From Alg239-R122 sp041746135 (lineage in GTDB: Bacteria; Pseudomonadota; Alphaproteobacteria; Sphingomonadales; Sphingomonadaceae), in NCBI GenBank assembly GCA_041746135.1, contig JBGTHQ010000021.1, positions 59,842-123,841 of the forward strand: 64,000 nt of DNA, in the 5' to 3' direction. Shown one piece after another: positions 53,818 through 63,524 of the stretch. Made by a program: the position numbers and the translations under genes. Below the pieces are notes generated by a model, which worked only from the letters and a program-made list of their open reading frames with translations, had not been told where the DNA came from and did no database searches. Positions within the stretch are counted from its first letter, which is position 1. Each line of letters opens with the position of its first letter.

Positions 53818-56604
53818 ATGACCACGCAAAATCACCTCTATCTTATCGACGCCTCGGCCTATATTTTCCGCGCCTATCACCGGCTGCCCCCGCTGACCAA
53901 TCCCCAAGGCACGCCGGTCGGCGCCGTTTACGGCTATACCACCATGTTGTGGAAACTGGCCGACGATCTGCACAAGACTGATGGTCCGACCCATATGGCG
54001 GTCATCCTCGACAAATCGTCGAAAAGCTTCCGCAATGAGCTGTACGATCTCTACAAGGCGAACCGCCCGCCGCCACCTGACGATTTAGTTCCGCAATTCC
54101 CGCTGATTCGCGATGCCACCCGTGCCTTTTCGCTGGATGTGGTCGAGGAGGAGAATGTCGAGGCCGACGATATGATCGCCAGCTATGCCAAGGCCGCAGT
54201 GCGCGAGGGATGGAAAGTCACGATCGTGTCGTCCGACAAGGATCTGATGCAGCTGATCGACGCCGATGTCGACATGCTCGACACGATGAAAAACGCGCGC
54301 ATCGCCGCGCCTGAGGTCGAGGAGAAATTCGGTGTCGGCCCGCTGCTGGTCGGCGATATCCTCGCGCTGATGGGCGACAGCGTCGACAATATTCCGGGCG
54401 TAAAGGGGATCGGCCCCAAGACAGCGTCGAAACTGATCAACGAATATGGCGATCTCGATGCCGTGCTAAAAGCCGCGCCCGAGATGAAAAAGTCGAAAAT
54501 GCGCGACAATCTGATCGAGTTCGAACCCGAGGCCCGACTCTCCCGCGTGCTGGTCACATTGCGCGAGGATTGCCCGCTGCCGATTCCGCTTGAGGATTTC
54601 CGGCTGCAAGACATTCCGTCCGAACCGCTGGCCGAATTCCTGCGCCTGCACGGGTTTCACAGCTTGCTGCGCAAACTGGGCGCTTCGGGCGAAGCGGCTC
54701 CGCGCGAACCCGGCAAGGCCGCACCTGCGGCCGAACAGGGCGGCCCAACTCTCAAAAAATTCCCGCCGGTCGACGTCGATGCTTATGCCTGCATACAGGA
54801 CGAGGACACACTCAAGACATGGATCGCCCGCGCTACCCACGAAGGCATGATCGCGGTCGATACCGAAACCGATTCGCTCGACGCGATGACCGCGCGGCTG
54901 ATCGGCGTCAGCCTGGCGGTCGCGCCGGGCGAGGCCTGCTATATCCCGCTCGGCCATGGCGGCGACGATATGTTCGCCGAAAAGCCCAAGCAGATAGATC
55001 TGAAGCGCGCACTAGCCTTGCTCAAACCGCTGCTCGAAGACGATTCGGTGATGAAAATCGGGCAGAACCTCAAATATGACATGAATGTGCTGGCGCGCCA
55101 CGATATCGCCATCGCGCCGATGGATGACACGATGGTGATGAGCTTCGCGCTCGACGCCGGACGCGGGGTCGGCAGCGGACACGGCATGGACATGCTGGCG
55201 AAAACGCATCTCGATCACGACTGCATCAGCTATAAATCGCTGACCGGCACGGGCAAGAAGGCGATCGGTTTTGCCGAAGTGCCGCTCAGCGATGCCACGC
55301 GCTACGCCGCCGAGGATGCCGATGTCACGCTGCGGCTGTGGCATGTGCTGCATCCGCGTCTCTCCCGCGAAGGCGGCACGCAGGTCTATGAAATGGTCGA
55401 CCGTCCGCTCGTCCCCGTGCTCGCCGCGATGGAGCGCGAGGGTATCAAGGTCGACCGCGAGAAACTGGCCGGGCTGTCCGCCGAATTTGCAGGGCAGATG
55501 GCCACGCTGGAAAGTGAAATCCACAAAATTGCGGGGCATGAATTTTCGATCGGCAGCCCCAAGCAACTGGGCGAAGTGCTGTTCGGCGAAATGGGCCTGA
55601 AAGGCGGCCGTAAAGGCAAGTCGGGGCAATATTCGACCGATGTCACCGTGCTCGAAAAACTGGAGAAAGAGGGCGTCGAGATTGCCCGCAAAATCCTGGA
55701 ATGGCGGCAATTGTCGAAGCTCAAATCGACCTATACCGATGCGCTACAGGAACAGATCAACGCGCAGACGGGCCGCGTGCACACCAGCTATTCGCTCACC
55801 GGCGCGCAGACGGGCCGACTGTCCTCGACCGATCCCAATTTGCAGAATATCCCGATCCGCACCGAAATTGGGCGGCAGATCCGGCATGCGTTTGTGGCCG
55901 AGCCGGGCAATGTCATCCTCGCCGCCGATTACAGCCAGATCGAATTGCGCCTCGCTGCCCATATTGCGGATGTCGATACGCTGCGACAGGCTTTTGCCGA
56001 GGGCGAGGATATTCACAACCGCACCGCGCAGGAGCTGTTTGGCGAAGTCAACCGCGACACGCGCGGCCGTGCCAAAACGATCAATTTCGCCATTCTCTAT
56101 GGCATCAGCCGTTGGGGTCTGGCCGGACGGCTGGAGGTCAGCGCGGACGAGGCGCAGGATATGATCGACACGTATTTTGCGCGTTTCCCCGGCATCCAGA
56201 AATATATCAGCGACACACTGATGTTCGTGAAGGACCGCGGCTATACCGAGACATTGTTCGGCCGCAAAACGCATTTCGAGCGCATCAATTCGAAAAACCA
56301 GACCGAACGCCAGGGCAGCGAACGCGCCGCGGTCAACGCCCCGATCCAGGGCACCAGCGCCGACATCATCAAACGCGCTATGGTGCGCATGGTCCCCGCG
56401 CTGCGCGCCGCCGGGCTCGACAAAGTCCGTATGCTGTTGCAGGTGCACGATGAACTGGTATTCGAATTGCCCGAGGGTGACGTCGAAGCTGCCAGCAGAG
56501 TGATCCGCGACGTGATGGCGGGCGCGGCCGCACCAATGGTGAAACTGACCGTGCCGCTGGGCGTCGACATCGGCACCGGGGAGAGTTGGGGAGCGGCGCA
56601 TTAG
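53818..56604 (+). CDS. polA: DNA polymerase I
   Basis: A 928-residue replication and repair polymerase. 5'-3' exonuclease (1-290; YKANRPPPPDDLV, KGIGPKTASKL), 3'-5' exonuclease with intact acids (AVDTETDSLDA, about 343-353; YAAEDADVTLRLW), and polymerase (DYSQIELRLAAH, KTINFAILYGISRWGLAGRL, QVHDELVFELPE). All three activities should be present. 225 bp of gene-free sequence lie before it. The FAD monooxygenase gene starts 3 bp later. Confidence 0.97.
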   Translation: MTTQNHLYLIDASAYIFRAYHRLPPLTNPQGTPVGAVYGYTTMLWKLADDLHKTDGPTHMAVILDKSSKSFRNELYDLYKANRPPPPDDLVPQFPLIRDATRAFSLDVVEEENVEADDMIASYAKAAVREGWKVTIVSSDKDLMQLIDADVDMLDTMKNARIAAPEVEEKFGVGPLLVGDILALMGDSVDNIPGVKGIGPKTASKLINEYGDLDAVLKAAPEMKKSKMRDNLIEFEPEARLSRVLVTLREDCPLPIPLEDFRLQDIPSEPLAEFLRLHGFHSLLRKLGASGEAAPREPGKAAPAAEQGGPTLKKFPPVDVDAYACIQDEDTLKTWIARATHEGMIAVDTETDSLDAMTARLIGVSLAVAPGEACYIPLGHGGDDMFAEKPKQIDLKRALALLKPLLEDDSVMKIGQNLKYDMNVLARHDIAIAPMDDTMVMSFALDAGRGVGSGHGMDMLAKTHLDHDCISYKSLTGTGKKAIGFAEVPLSDATRYAAEDADVTLRLWHVLHPRLSREGGTQVYEMVDRPLVPVLAAMEREGIKVDREKLAGLSAEFAGQMATLESEIHKIAGHEFSIGSPKQLGEVLFGEMGLKGGRKGKSGQYSTDVTVLEKLEKEGVEIARKILEWRQLSKLKSTYTDALQEQINAQTGRVHTSYSLTGAQTGRLSSTDPNLQNIPIRTEIGRQIRHAFVAEPGNVILAADYSQIELRLAAHIADVDTLRQAFAEGEDIHNRTAQELFGEVNRDTRGRAKTINFAILYGISRWGLAGRLEVSADEAQDMIDTYFARFPGIQKYISDTLMFVKDRGYTETLFGRKTHFERINSKNQTERQGSERAAVNAPIQGTSADIIKRAMVRMVPALRAAGLDKVRMLLQVHDELVFELPEGDVEAASRVIRDVMAGAAAPMVKLTVPLGVDIGTGESWGAAH

Positions 56605-56607
56605 GCC

Positions 56608-57732
56608 ATGAAAGCCCGAACTGCCCTGATTGTCGGCGGCGGGATAGCCGGACTTACTGCGGCCATTGCACTTAGCCGCGTAGGATATGGCGTAACCGTG
56701 CTCGAACAGGCTGAGCATCTCGACGCAATGGGTGCGGCGCTCTCCATCTGGGAAAACGCGATTGTGGCACTGCGTGCCATTGGCGCTTCCGATCGTATCG
56801 AATCCGAAGCTGCGCCCCTGAACGGCTTTGCCGCTTTGACTGCTCAAGGTAAGATTATTACAGGTCCGCACCCGACGCGGCCGGACATCGGCGCCTATCT
56901 TCCTACACGAACATTATTGCAATCTGCGCTGCTCGACCAAATTCAGCCAGATTGCATTCGCATGGCCATGCAGGTTCACACGGTTGCGCAGAACGATGAC
57001 ACAGCATCGGTAATGCTGCAGAACGGCGAAACCCTGGCGGCGGATTTGCTGATACTGGCAAACGGCATCTGGTCGCCGCATGCGGTCGCCCTGATCGGCA
57101 ACGAACCTGCCCATGCCGGATATGGCGGCTATCTCGCCATGACTGGAAATATGGACGATATGCACGACGGAATCGGGCGCGAATATTGGGCGGACGGCCA
57201 GCGCATCGGCATATTGAATGCCGGACACGGCCGGCGATACTGGTTCTATATGTGCGATGAAAGCGTTGCCCATGATAGCACGAAGTTGACCTTGGCCGAC
57301 ATAAAAGCTCGCCTGAACGGATGGGTGCCAGAGGTTGCGGCGGTGCTGTCCAACACGGCCAACGAGGCGCTCATCCCATTTTCGATCCATGCCAAAAAAG
57401 CACCGCGCACACTGGGCAAAGGCCGTATCATCGTTATCGGCGATGCCGCGCATGCGATGGAGCCCAATCTGGGGCAAGGCGCCTGCCTTTCGATCGAGGA
57501 TGCGGTGGAACTGGGAACTATCGCGGGGCGTTGCGACGCAACCGATATTTTGCCCGCTCTCGAAAAACAGCGGCTGGCGCGTATCCGCGATATCGTTAAA
57601 CGCTCGGCCAGCGCCCGCGCCGCCGTGCACAAGAAGGCGCTGATACCGCCCGGATTAGTGCGGGGAATAATGACGCATATGCCCGATGCCGTATCGCGGT
57701 CCGTCATGAACAAAGTCAGAAGAATTACATAA
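56608..57732 (+). CDS. FAD-dependent monooxygenase (group A)
   Basis: A 374-residue flavoprotein hydroxylase. FAD GxGxxG is VGGGIAGLTAAIAL (8-21) with the Glu at LEQAEHL; the ribityl-binding GD motif is GDAAHAMEPNLGQGACL. The DG motif usual for NADPH is only weakly visible (LLILANGIWS). Substrate unknown (salicylate- or urate-type folds are similar). Likely co-transcribed with polA, 3 bp gap. Confidence 0.88.
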   Translation: MKARTALIVGGGIAGLTAAIALSRVGYGVTVLEQAEHLDAMGAALSIWENAIVALRAIGASDRIESEAAPLNGFAALTAQGKIITGPHPTRPDIGAYLPTRTLLQSALLDQIQPDCIRMAMQVHTVAQNDDTASVMLQNGETLAADLLILANGIWSPHAVALIGNEPAHAGYGGYLAMTGNMDDMHDGIGREYWADGQRIGILNAGHGRRYWFYMCDESVAHDSTKLTLADIKARLNGWVPEVAAVLSNTANEALIPFSIHAKKAPRTLGKGRIIVIGDAAHAMEPNLGQGACLSIEDAVELGTIAGRCDATDILPALEKQRLARIRDIVKRSASARAAVHKKALIPPGLVRGIMTHMPDAVSRSVMNKVRRIT

Positions 57733-57878
57733 GCGATCCGTCCGGGCTTTTCGAAAAGATAGTAACGATAATGTTACGCGGAAGAAAAGATTGCGATCAA
57801 TCAAGTTTGTCCATATTCGCGATCATGGCTATCATATTGTGCAATATTCAGCGGTGCTAATTCTAGGAATTCAATAAT

Positions 57879-59420
57879 ATGCAGCAGTATTTCAAGTCTG
57901 GCTATAACACATGGCCAATCTGGTTTATTGCTGCGCTTTTGTGCGGTGTTCCGCTTGTCTTCCCAATTGTACCTCCGCTCATCGATCTTCCCGGCCATAT
58001 GGCAAGTTACCATATTTCTCTCAATCTGGATAATTCACCGCAACTTTCAAAATACTACAGTTACGACTGGAAGTTGATGGGAAATACGGGTGTTGATCTT
58101 TTGATAATACCCCTAGGAAAAATACTGGGGGTTGAGCTTGCTGCAAAATGGATAATGGTCGCGATACCAGTCATGACGGCATTGTCGTTCATCGCGGTCT
58201 CACGCCAGGCTCATGGTCGTTACGATGTTTCGGTATTATATGCATTTCCGCTGGCATATAGTTATCCCTTCATTTTCGGCTTCGTCAACTATGCCTTTTC
58301 TGTTGCGCTTGCCTTTGCTGCGTTCGCGTTGTGGCTGCGCTGGCATATCGACAAACATAGTATTCTGCGCTTGGTCATTTTCGTCGTTATATCCCTCGTG
58401 CTTTGGATATCTCATGCTATCGGCTGGGTTATAATGTGTCTCATGTGCGGTGCCGCTGAACTTTACAAGCAGTATGACAAGGCCGGAACTGTCAACGTAA
58501 CGGTACTGACACGAACCTCTCTCGCATGTTTGCCTTTGCTGGCGCCGCTCGCGATCATGCTGACACATAGGGGTGTCGGGGGGGAAGGCATGCTGGTTTG
58601 GAAAGGATTTTTCGACCTGTTTAAAATCCTCATGACTAGCCTGCGCGACAGATGGGCTTATTTCGATTTACTGAGCGTCCTGCTAATACTCAGCGTGATT
58701 TTGCTGAGCATAACCCGGTTGTTCGGATTACGGCTGGAGCCGCGATTGGCATGGCCGGCCGGTTTGCTTTTCATTGCTTTTATGTTTCTGCCTTTCGGCG
58801 TTGACGGATCGGCGTTTGTTAATACAAGAATAGCCCCTTTTGCATTAGCTCTTGCAATAATATCGATAAAATCGGACCATTTGGACACAAAAAAATTCCT
58901 AGTCTTTGTAGCTGTAGGACTCGCTTTTTTTGTCACGCGTATTGCAGCCCATACCGCAAGCATGGCCATGTACGACAAGGACTATAAACAAAAAATGGAA
59001 TCCATTAGTTATATTCCTGAAGGAAGCGCCGTAATAACATTTTCTGCAGAAAATTGCGGCAATGTGCTGTCACTCTGGACGCATCCCAGATTGGACCACC
59101 TATCTGGCGTGGCAGTAATACGTAAGAACATTTTTATCAATAGTTTATGGGAAGTTAAGGGCTTGCATTCGCTGTCAATTAAATACCAGTCACAGCCATT
59201 TGTATCCAGCCCGTCAAATATGGTATCTCTACCCGAATGTACCAACAAAAACTTTCCCCTGTTTTCCGAGCAAATGGACAAAATTCCACCAGAGGTGTTT
59301 GACTATGTTTGGTTGATCGGAATACCGCGAAAAGAATGGCCGCAAAAAGACTGGATGACAATCGTCTGGGAGAGAGATGACGTCATGCTGGCCAAAATCG
59401 ACAAGAGAACAGCTGAATAA
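57879..59420 (+). CDS. Multi-pass membrane protein, low GC
   Basis: A 513-residue protein with about ten to eleven hydrophobic helices in the first 390 residues and a soluble C-terminal domain with four Cys. The layout recalls polyprenyl-phosphate glycosyltransferases (GT-C), but no DXD-type motif was certain. The base composition is clearly AT-richer than anything nearby (many TTA, ATA, AAT codons), suggesting transfer. AGGA-N10 precedes the ATG. The 146 bp before it hold short palindromes (CTTTTCGAAAAG, GTAAC-N6-GTTAC). Confidence 0.65.
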   Translation: MQQYFKSGYNTWPIWFIAALLCGVPLVFPIVPPLIDLPGHMASYHISLNLDNSPQLSKYYSYDWKLMGNTGVDLLIIPLGKILGVELAAKWIMVAIPVMTALSFIAVSRQAHGRYDVSVLYAFPLAYSYPFIFGFVNYAFSVALAFAAFALWLRWHIDKHSILRLVIFVVISLVLWISHAIGWVIMCLMCGAAELYKQYDKAGTVNVTVLTRTSLACLPLLAPLAIMLTHRGVGGEGMLVWKGFFDLFKILMTSLRDRWAYFDLLSVLLILSVILLSITRLFGLRLEPRLAWPAGLLFIAFMFLPFGVDGSAFVNTRIAPFALALAIISIKSDHLDTKKFLVFVAVGLAFFVTRIAAHTASMAMYDKDYKQKMESISYIPEGSAVITFSAENCGNVLSLWTHPRLDHLSGVAVIRKNIFINSLWEVKGLHSLSIKYQSQPFVSSPSNMVSLPECTNKNFPLFSEQMDKIPPEVFDYVWLIGIPRKEWPQKDWMTIVWERDDVMLAKIDKRTAE

Positions 59421-59568
59421 AATGGCAGCAACCCAGTCAATTTTATACTGCCGACTTGAAATCACTCAGGAAAAGTTTCTTGCAAGCCGACAATATCTGA
59501 TCGTACCGGGCTTCTGCATAAGGACAGTTCAACGCAAAAAACATAACCAATATGCCCGACTCTGTCAC

Positions 59569-59602
59569 AAAAAAAAGGGCCGGAATCATCCGGCCCTTTC
59601 TT
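59569..59602. terminator. Bidirectional intrinsic terminator
   Basis: AAAAAAAAGGGCCGGA-ATCA-TCCGGCCCTTTCTT between convergent genes. Confidence 0.95.
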
Positions 59603-59617
59603 AACTTCAACTTTAGG

Positions 59618-60067
59618 TTAGTCGGTAATCTGATGCTTTAACTGGCTCATCTGGTCATGGCCCTGTTTGATCGAGCTATAGCATTCCTGCACCACATTGC
59701 GGCAGGCCGGATCGAGATCGTCATCTTTCAAGGCATCTTCGTACTTCGCCTTGATATGATCTTCGCCGCGCTCGACTTCCTTGATGATCGCTTCGTCGTC
59801 CTTGCCTGTGACCGCGTTGCGAAGGTCCATGAAGACTCGGTGTGCGGATGCGAGAACTGTGCCGTCATCTTCAGCATTGCCGCCCAGTCGCATAACCTCG
59901 GCGCGAAGCTGGTTGGTGACTTCGCGGCGTTCCTGTGCGCGTTCGCGGAACATGTTGGCATAACGCTGGCTGGTCGCGTCCTCGGCGGCATCCTTATACC
60001 CTTCGGCGCTGTCGATGGTGGTGGCGATCAGGCCGTTGAGCGTAGATACGTTTTTATTGTCGAACAT
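59618..60067 (-). CDS. DUF2383/PA2169-family four-helix-bundle protein
   Basis: A 149-residue protein of four ferritin-like helices, with the family opening NVSTLNGLIATTIDSAEGYKD and Glu/His pairs (ERGEDHIKAKYEDAL). Members are commonly stress-induced; the role is unknown. A GAGGAGAAA ribosome site precedes the ATG. A possible EcfG-type promoter lies 32 bp upstream. Confidence 0.85.
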   Translation of the reverse strand: MFDNKNVSTLNGLIATTIDSAEGYKDAAEDATSQRYANMFRERAQERREVTNQLRAEVMRLGGNAEDDGTVLASAHRVFMDLRNAVTGKDDEAIIKEVERGEDHIKAKYEDALKDDDLDPACRNVVQECYSSIKQGHDQMSQLKHQITD

Positions 60068-60098
60068 GAATTTTTCTCCTCTTTACTTACGTGGGATT

Positions 60099-60123
60099 TA
60101 CGCAAGGAACGGCGAAAGGTTCA
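60099..60123 (-). promoter_or_regulatory. Possible EcfG (general stress) promoter
   Basis: Minus strand: TGAAC-N16-CGTA. Consensus in alphaproteobacteria is GGAAC-N16/17-CGTT. Two mismatches in nine bases with the right spacing; fits the DUF2383 gene it precedes. Confidence 0.35.
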
Positions 60124-60203
60124 AAAATAAATGCACGCATGCGAAAAAAAGCGGCGCGGCGTGGTGCACGGTCGGCGATCCGAAGTCGTGCTGTCCCGCG
60201 GCG

Positions 60204-61115
60204 CTAGCCGAAGCCGAGTTCGCGCGTCCGGCCCTTGGGATAGGTGCCCAGCAAGCGGACCCACTTGGTGTGGAAGGTGAGTTCTTCAAGCGCCCGGTCG
60301 ATCGCCGCATCGCCGGGACCGCCCTCGATATCGGCATAGAATTCGGTGGCGGCGAAACTGCCGCCGCGCTGGTAGCTTTCCAGCTTGGTCATGTTGACGC
60401 CGTTGGTGGCAAAGCCGCCCATCGCCTTGTACAGGGCGGCGGGCACATTCTTCACCTCGAACGTCAGCGTCGTCATCACGTCGCCGGTGACCGGCAGCGG
60501 TAAAGGTTCGCGCGCCAGCACGACGAACCGCGTCATGTTATGGTCGGCATCCTCGATATTCTCGGCGATCAGCTTGAGCCCGTACAGCTCCGCCGCCATT
60601 TTGGGCGCGATCGCTGCGGCGGTCATGTCGCCGTTCTCGGCTATGAATGCGGCGGCACCCGCGGTGTCGGCATAGGATATCGGCGTCATACCGTTGGCGC
60701 GGGTATAACTGCGGCACTGGCCCAAAGCCTGCGGGTGGCTGAACACGGTTTTGTGCGGCCCCTCATTGAGCGCCATCAGGCAGTGATGGATCGGGATGAA
60801 AATCTCCGCCACGATCGACAAGCCGGATTCGGGCAGCAGAAAGTGGATATCGGCGACGCGGCCATGCTGCGAATTTTCGATCGGGATCATCGCCTTGGCG
60901 GCGCGGCCGTCCTTGACCGCCTCAATCGCGTCCTCGAATGAAAAACACGGCAATACCGGTGCATCGCGTGCAATCCGCCGGGCATATTCGGTGCAGGCGA
61001 TATGCGAGTTTGCGCCGGGCGCGCCCTGAAACGAAATCGCGGTTTCGGGCGAATTTGCAGCTTTTTGCGCGAGCTTTTCGATGCCCGAGCGGGCGGATTT
61101 GGGATAGCTGTACAT
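60204..61115 (-). CDS. pheA: Prephenate dehydratase
   Basis: A 303-residue monofunctional enzyme making phenylpyruvate from prephenate. PDT domain (about 28-205) with GAPGANSHIA, IPIENSQHGRVAD and the catalytic TRFVVLA; ACT regulatory domain (about 218-297) with ESYQRGGSF binding phenylalanine. No chorismate mutase part. The ATG at 61115 begins MYSYPKSARS; the open frame runs further but without family similarity. Confidence 0.95.
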   Translation of the reverse strand: MYSYPKSARSGIEKLAQKAANSPETAISFQGAPGANSHIACTEYARRIARDAPVLPCFSFEDAIEAVKDGRAAKAMIPIENSQHGRVADIHFLLPESGLSIVAEIFIPIHHCLMALNEGPHKTVFSHPQALGQCRSYTRANGMTPISYADTAGAAAFIAENGDMTAAAIAPKMAAELYGLKLIAENIEDADHNMTRFVVLAREPLPLPVTGDVMTTLTFEVKNVPAALYKAMGGFATNGVNMTKLESYQRGGSFAATEFYADIEGGPGDAAIDRALEELTFHTKWVRLLGTYPKGRTRELGFG

Positions 61116-61292
61116 GTCGGGAGCATGCGATACGGTGCGGCGATCCCTGCGGCAAGCGCAAATATACCCGCAGTTTGTTGCGGAATTCGGCGCATAGAGA
61201 GTTGCATAGTGCAGCAAGCCCCATTAAACGAACGGGCATCACAGTTTATCCGGGCCGCCCGTGCGCCCGGACACCGAATATAGAGGCAGAAT

Positions 61293-61973
61293 ATGGACGA
61301 TCGCAGCAATACGATAGCAGGTTGGGTTTTGGGGGCGGGCATCGCCGCATTGGGCCTGTCGATCGTCAGCAGCAAATATTACCATGCCGACAGCATCGCG
61401 CCGACCGAAGTGGACGGCTATGCGGTCGAAGATCTGGGCGGCGAAGCCAGCGCAGAGCAAGGCCCGGCACTGGCCACACTGCTGGCCAGCGCAGATGTCG
61501 CCGCCGGCGAAAAAGTCTTTGCCAAATGCATGGCGTGTCACACGATCGCAGCGGGCGGTCCGGCAGGTGTCGGTCCTAATATCCATGCGATCATGGGGAA
61601 ACCTATTGCTGCTGGATCATTCGCCTATTCGGGCGCTCTGAAAGCGGTGGGCGGCAACTGGACGTGGGAACAGATGGATGCGTGGCTGGCCAGCCCGCGT
61701 AAGTTTGCCAATGGTACGAAAATGAGCTTTGCCGGTCTGGGCAATGCTGAAGATCGCGCCAATATCCTCGCCTATCTCAATGCGCAGGGTTCGAACCTGC
61801 CGCTGCCCGCAGCTCCGGCACCTGCAACAGGTGATGTGGCCCCAGCCGACGGTGAAGCCGGTGGCGATGTACCCGTCACGCAAGGCGGAGCGAATGAAAT
61901 ACCGCCTGCTGTCCAGGACGTGGCCACCGCGCAGACAGCCGACAAGAGCCAGCGCGACGTCCAGGAACAATAG
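61293..61973 (+). CDS. Membrane-anchored cytochrome c (CycM/c552 type)
   Basis: A 226-residue class I cytochrome c. An uncleaved N-terminal helix (WVLGAGIAALGLSIV, 11-25) anchors it. The haem motif is C79-M-A-C82-H83 and the sixth ligand is M144 (GTKMSFAG). A C-terminal tail of about 60 Ala/Pro/Gly-rich residues follows the domain. Such proteins carry electrons from bc1 to the cytochrome oxidase. Confidence 0.93.
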   Translation: MDDRSNTIAGWVLGAGIAALGLSIVSSKYYHADSIAPTEVDGYAVEDLGGEASAEQGPALATLLASADVAAGEKVFAKCMACHTIAAGGPAGVGPNIHAIMGKPIAAGSFAYSGALKAVGGNWTWEQMDAWLASPRKFANGTKMSFAGLGNAEDRANILAYLNAQGSNLPLPAAPAPATGDVAPADGEAGGDVPVTQGGANEIPPAVQDVATAQTADKSQRDVQEQ

Positions 61974-61975
61974 CT

Positions 61976-62428
61976 CTAGTCCAGATCGAGATAGATGTCC
62001 TCGACCCGCACATTATAGCTGGCCAGCCGGACCTCGACGAGGAAATAGAGCAAACCGGTGATCATGAACCCCATCGCAAGGATAAAGCCCGCTGCGATCA
62101 CGTAGCTCATGTTGATGTGGAACAGCGCCATCGTGAACAGCGCCACGATGCACAATCCGATAGTGATCGCACCGCATACTCCCATTAAAATGGCATTGTT
62201 GACGATATTCATCCGGCGCGCCAGTCCGCGCAGTTCGCGCACGACCAGATCATGGGCCTCGCCCTCGGTTTCGGGGTGCGCGCTTTTCAGCACGCGCGAA
62301 CGGTCCACCACCCGCGCCAGCCGGCCTGCGAACAGCTGCAATACCGCTCCGATTGCAACCAGCAGGAAAGCGGGCGCCATCGCCAACTGGATCAGCCCGG
62401 CAATATTTTCTGCCCCAATTTGCGTCAT
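61976..62428 (-). CDS. DUF2721 membrane protein
   Basis: A 150-residue inner-membrane protein with three helices (LIQLAMAPAFLLVAIGAV, then two near 85-130). A conserved Arg-rich loop VVDRSRVLK and LRGLARRMNIVNNAI separates helix 1 from helices 2-3. Function unknown. An AAGGGTG ribosome site supports the ATG at 62428. Two bases separate it from the convergent cytochrome stop. Confidence 0.85.
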   Translation of the reverse strand: MTQIGAENIAGLIQLAMAPAFLLVAIGAVLQLFAGRLARVVDRSRVLKSAHPETEGEAHDLVVRELRGLARRMNIVNNAILMGVCGAITIGLCIVALFTMALFHINMSYVIAAGFILAMGFMITGLLYFLVEVRLASYNVRVEDIYLDLD

Positions 62429-62562
62429 ATCGTCACCCTTTTTGGTCCATCTGTCTTGCCGCCGATATAGGCAGCGGCACCGATAGTGCAATGCAGCATA
62501 TGTTTGCCTCGCTCCTGCAAATAGCAATTGTAATGTGCGCGGCGCGGCTCCATGAATGCCCT

Positions 62563-63045
62563 ATGACAGACACCAGCGAGCATGCGGCGGCACTGCAAAA
62601 AAGTGCACAAGCATCCGATAGATTTGATCCTTCGCTGTTTCAGCGTATGATGTCGCAGCATGGTCATAGCGGTCATATCGGCATGAAATACCACGCGCAT
62701 GGCGACAACTGGGTCGAACTGGCCCTGCCTTATCAGGAAGCGCTGATCGGCGATGTCGATACGGGCGTGCTGGCGTCGGGTCCGATCATTAGTTTGATGG
62801 ATAATGCGACCAGCCTGTCGATATGGACTTTTCTGGGCCAGTTTCGTCCGCAAGTGACGCTTGACCTGCGCGTCGACTATATGCGTGCGGCGACGCCCGG
62901 CAAAACCGTCATCGGACGCGGCGAGTGCTACAAGGTGACGCGGTCGGTCGCGTTCGTGCGCGGCATTGCCCATGACGGCGATCCCGCCGATCCGGTCGCC
63001 CATGTCGCCGGCACATTTATCAACGTGGACAATTTCGTCGGATGA
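62563..63045 (+). CDS. PaaI-type hotdog thioesterase (first of pair)
   Basis: A 160-residue hotdog-fold protein. The GxLASGPIISLMDNATSLS helix and the LDLRVDYMRAATPGK strand are typical. The usual HGG before the helix is replaced by DTGVLASG, so catalysis may differ. The ATG at 62563 is chosen on family length. Its last four bases overlap the next start. Confidence 0.85.
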   Translation: MTDTSEHAAALQKSAQASDRFDPSLFQRMMSQHGHSGHIGMKYHAHGDNWVELALPYQEALIGDVDTGVLASGPIISLMDNATSLSIWTFLGQFRPQVTLDLRVDYMRAATPGKTVIGRGECYKVTRSVAFVRGIAHDGDPADPVAHVAGTFINVDNFVG

Positions 63046-63509
63046 GCGGCTCGGCCAACAACACAGCAGCGCTCAATAGCATCCGCGCCATGCTGCCGCC
63101 CTATGCCCATCATCTGGGCATTATGGTCGATCATATGCAGGACAATATTCCCGTACTGGCGTTCGATTTTTCCATGGGCATTACCGGGCGCCCCGGATAT
63201 TTGCATGGCGGCGCGCTCAGCGGCCTTTTGGAAATGGCGGCAGTGGCGGCACTGCGCAGTTATCTCTATGCGCATGCGGGCGAACCGAAACGGCTCAAAC
63301 CCGTCAATATTACCGTCGATTTCATGCGCGGCGGACGCGAAAAGCGCACATTCGCCATCGGCCGGATTACCCGCATCGGCCGCCGCGTCGCCAATGTGAC
63401 GGTGGCAGCATGGCAGGACGATGCCGACAAGCCGATAGCGTCGGCCAACATGAATTTCATGCTATCGGCCACGCAGGTACCCGAGCAGTCAGCGAGACAT
63501 GAAAAATAG
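63042..63509 (+). CDS. PaaI-type hotdog thioesterase (second of pair)
   Basis: A 155-residue hotdog thioesterase with the complete motif YLHGGALSGLLEMAAVAAL and VNITVDFMRGG. ATGA overlap with the first thioesterase implies coupled synthesis and perhaps a mixed complex. Substrate is an unknown acyl-CoA. Confidence 0.88.
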   Translation: MSGSANNTAALNSIRAMLPPYAHHLGIMVDHMQDNIPVLAFDFSMGITGRPGYLHGGALSGLLEMAAVAALRSYLYAHAGEPKRLKPVNITVDFMRGGREKRTFAIGRITRIGRRVANVTVAAWQDDADKPIASANMNFMLSATQVPEQSARHEK

Positions 63510-63524
63510 ACGGCTTTCGGTGCG

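Noticed and set aside
57733..57878. Palindromes CTTTTCGAAAAG and GTAAC-N6-GTTAC as a terminator or operator
   Set aside because: Short arms, AT-rich setting, and no T tract; within what is expected by chance.
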